7,368 nt of DNA, taken from positions 1 to 7,368 of the forward strand of contig JASEHM010000042.1 of the NCBI GenBank assembly GCA_030018895.1, read 5' to 3'. Numbering within the stretch: position 1 is the first letter of the stretch; each line of letters starts with the position of its first letter. The DNA comes from Candidatus Omnitrophota bacterium (GTDB lineage: Bacteria > Omnitrophota > Gorgyraeia > Gygaellales > Profunditerraquicolaceae). Shown piece by piece: positions 6,122 through 7,368 of the stretch. The notes below the pieces were generated by a model that saw nothing but the letters and a program-made list of their open reading frames with translations, was not told the origin of the DNA and made no database searches. A program made the position numbers and the translations under genes.

Positions 6122-7303
6122 CTATTTATCTGTTAATGCTACAATCCCCGGCAATATTTTCCCCTCTAAGAACTCTAAAGATGCTCCGCCGCCGGTTGAG
6201 ATATGCGTCATTTTATCTTCCAGTTTAAATTTACTCACTGCTGCTGCTGTATCGCCGCCGCCAATAATAGAGACACATTTAAGGCAGGCAATAAACTCAG
6301 CAATCTCTTCAGTCCCCTTACTAAAAACATCCATCTCAAAAATTCCTAAAGGCCCGTTCCAAACAATAGTTTTTGCAAGTCTTAACTTATCCTTAAATAA
6401 CGCGATTGTTTTTGGCCCAATATCCACTGCAATTTTGCCATCCGGAATAATTTCTCCCACAACTTCATAACGAGCATCTTTAGCAATATTATCTACCACC
6501 ACATGGTCTATAGGAAGCAGGATTTCTTTTTTTAGCTCTTCTGCCTTTTCTAAAATATTTTTTGCCAGATCTATTTTTTCCTTCTCCAATTTTGAATTTC
6601 CTATTTGCTTTCCCTGGGCCTTAAGAAAGGTATAACTCATGCCGCCGCCGATAATAATACAGTCGGCCTTAGGAAGCAAATTCTCAATCACACCTATTTT
6701 ATCTGAAACCTTACTGCCTCCTAATATAACCACAAACGGCCTTACGGGATTTATTAAAGCATCCCCTAAATATTTAATTTCTTTTTCTAAAAGAAGGCCT
6801 GCTGCTGCCTTTAAATAATGGGTAACCCCTTCTGTAGAGGCATGGGCGCGATGCGCTGTGCCAAAGGCGTCATTAATATATATATCAGCTAAAGAGGAAA
6901 GTTGTTTAGAAAAATCAGCATCATTTGCCTCTTCTTCCGGATGATACCTTAAATTTTCTAAAAGGATAACCCTTTCTTTTGAAGAATCAATTGCCTTCTT
7001 CACCTCATTTCCCGCACAATCATCTAAGAAATTCACTGCTTCGCCTAAGAGGCCGCTTAATCTCTGCGCCACAGGCCTTAAGCTATATTTATCAACTCGC
7101 TTGCCATCTGGCCTGCCCAAATGGCTCATTAACACAAGCCTCCTGGCGCCATTTTCCAGCACATATTTTATCGTAGGTACGGCCGCCTTTATACGCGTAT
7201 CATCAGTAATATTTAAAGCCGCGTCTTGCGGCACATTAAAATCTACCCGCATTAAAACCGTTTTATCTTTTAAATCAACATCTTTAACTATCAACTTATC
7301 CAT
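6122..7303 (-). CDS. pgk: Phosphoglycerate kinase
   Basis: This 393-aa cytoplasmic enzyme interconverts 1,3-bisphosphoglycerate + ADP and 3-phosphoglycerate + ATP in glycolysis and gluconeogenesis. Length is normal for bacteria. The N-terminal substrate domain shows RVDFNVP (19-25), DDTRI (34-38), SHLGRP (60-65) and LLENLRYHPEEE (114-125), followed by NDAFGTAHRAHAST (144-157). The C-terminal nucleotide domain shows GGSKVSDKI (195-203), GGGMSYTFLKAQG (219-231), WNGPLGIFE (315-323), GGGDTAAA (348-355) and the STGGGASLEFLEGK hallmark (369-382). All basic phosphate-contacting positions that can be read are present, so it should be active. The start is supported by GGAG 7 bases upstream. In many bacteria pgk follows gap; the upstream gene lies outside the window. 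The stop abuts the composite repeat region. Confidence 0.98.
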   Translation of the reverse strand: MDKLIVKDVDLKDKTVLMRVDFNVPQDAALNITDDTRIKAAVPTIKYVLENGARRLVLMSHLGRPDGKRVDKYSLRPVAQRLSGLLGEAVNFLDDCAGNEVKKAIDSSKERVILLENLRYHPEEEANDADFSKQLSSLADIYINDAFGTAHRAHASTEGVTHYLKAAAGLLLEKEIKYLGDALINPVRPFVVILGGSKVSDKIGVIENLLPKADCIIIGGGMSYTFLKAQGKQIGNSKLEKEKIDLAKNILEKAEELKKEILLPIDHVVVDNIAKDARYEVVGEIIPDGKIAVDIGPKTIALFKDKLRLAKTIVWNGPLGIFEMDVFSKGTEEIAEFIACLKCVSIIGGGDTAAAVSKFKLEDKMTHISTGGGASLEFLEGKILPGIVALTDK

Positions 7304-7309
7304 TATATT

Positions 7310-7314
7310 TCTCC
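7310..7314 (-). promoter_or_regulatory. Ribosome binding site of pgk
   Basis: GGAGA on the minus strand stands 6 bases before the ATG at 7303. It is a moderate Shine-Dalgarno and supports this start; no other in-frame ATG nearby has a better one. Confidence 0.6.
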
Positions 7315-7340
7315 ATTGCTGTCCAAATTAGCTGTTAGAG

Positions 7341-7368
7341 TGTCATTCCCGCAATCTTTAAGCGGGAA
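7341..7368. repeat. Partial REP-like hairpin (GTCATTCCCGC family), cut by the window edge
   Basis: TTCCCGC (7346-7352) and GCGGGAA (7362-7368) form a perfect 7-bp stem with a 9-base loop, introduced by TGTCATT. This is the common GTCATTCCCGC...GCGGGAAT intergenic repeat type and probably continues past the window. On the pgk strand it lies ~40 bp upstream of the start, so it is in the leader or the spacer from the preceding gene. Confidence 0.7.

Noticed and set aside
5912..6470. Plus-strand open frames translating to CHCERSEAIS-type peptides and on into the pgk antisense
   Set aside because: The first part is the translated palindromic repeat, a well-known false protein, and the rest is antisense to pgk. 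No credible ribosome binding site was seen.
6979..7331. Short plus-strand open frames opposite the pgk N-terminus
   Set aside because: They are antisense shadows of the conserved pgk coding region.

Overview
The window is a same-strand stretch (every gene is on the minus strand) from a fairly AT-rich bacterial chromosome whose intergenic spacers are full of REP-like palindromic repeats. The mix of phosphoglycerate kinase, a K+-dependent, probably Na+-pumping membrane pyrophosphatase, a CHAT/TPR signalling gene and repeats starting with GTCATT would suit an uncultivated lineage such as Omnitrophota or another PVC-neighbouring phylum. That placement is an impression from gene style, not a demonstrated assignment.

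In transcription order (right to left) the layout is as follows. A partial repeat hairpin lies at the right edge (7341-7368). Then comes pgk (7303-6122), a 245-bp spacer that is almost entirely repeat mosaic (6121-5877), and hppA (5876-3777). A perfect 26-bp inverted repeat (3773-3700) follows. After it is a tight three-gene unit: an ECF-like sigma factor (3683-3078), a soluble zinc-finger anti-sigma-like protein (3041-2334), and a 734-aa membrane-anchored CHAT caspase-like protease with TPR repeats (2328-124). The left edge (1-123) holds an AT-rich spacer and one end of another repeat.

pgk and hppA are housekeeping energy genes: glycolytic ATP formation, and ion pumping driven by pyrophosphate. 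The notable part is the sigma / zinc-finger / CHAT-TPR unit. Intergenic distances are 36 and 5 bp, and repeats sit at both ends of the unit but not inside it. The anti-sigma-like protein carries a His-x24-His-x3-Cys-x2-Cys zinc site and has no membrane segment. The CHAT protein has the His/Cys catalytic dyad, and one transmembrane helix separates the protease from seven TPR-like repeats. The inferred model is that the TPR side senses a signal, the protease domain acts on the zinc-finger protein, and the sigma factor is freed to redirect transcription. This parallels the CRISPR type III-E Craspase pathway (TPR-CHAT, Csx30, CASP-sigma) but has no CRISPR component in view. The model rests on gene content and motifs and is untested.
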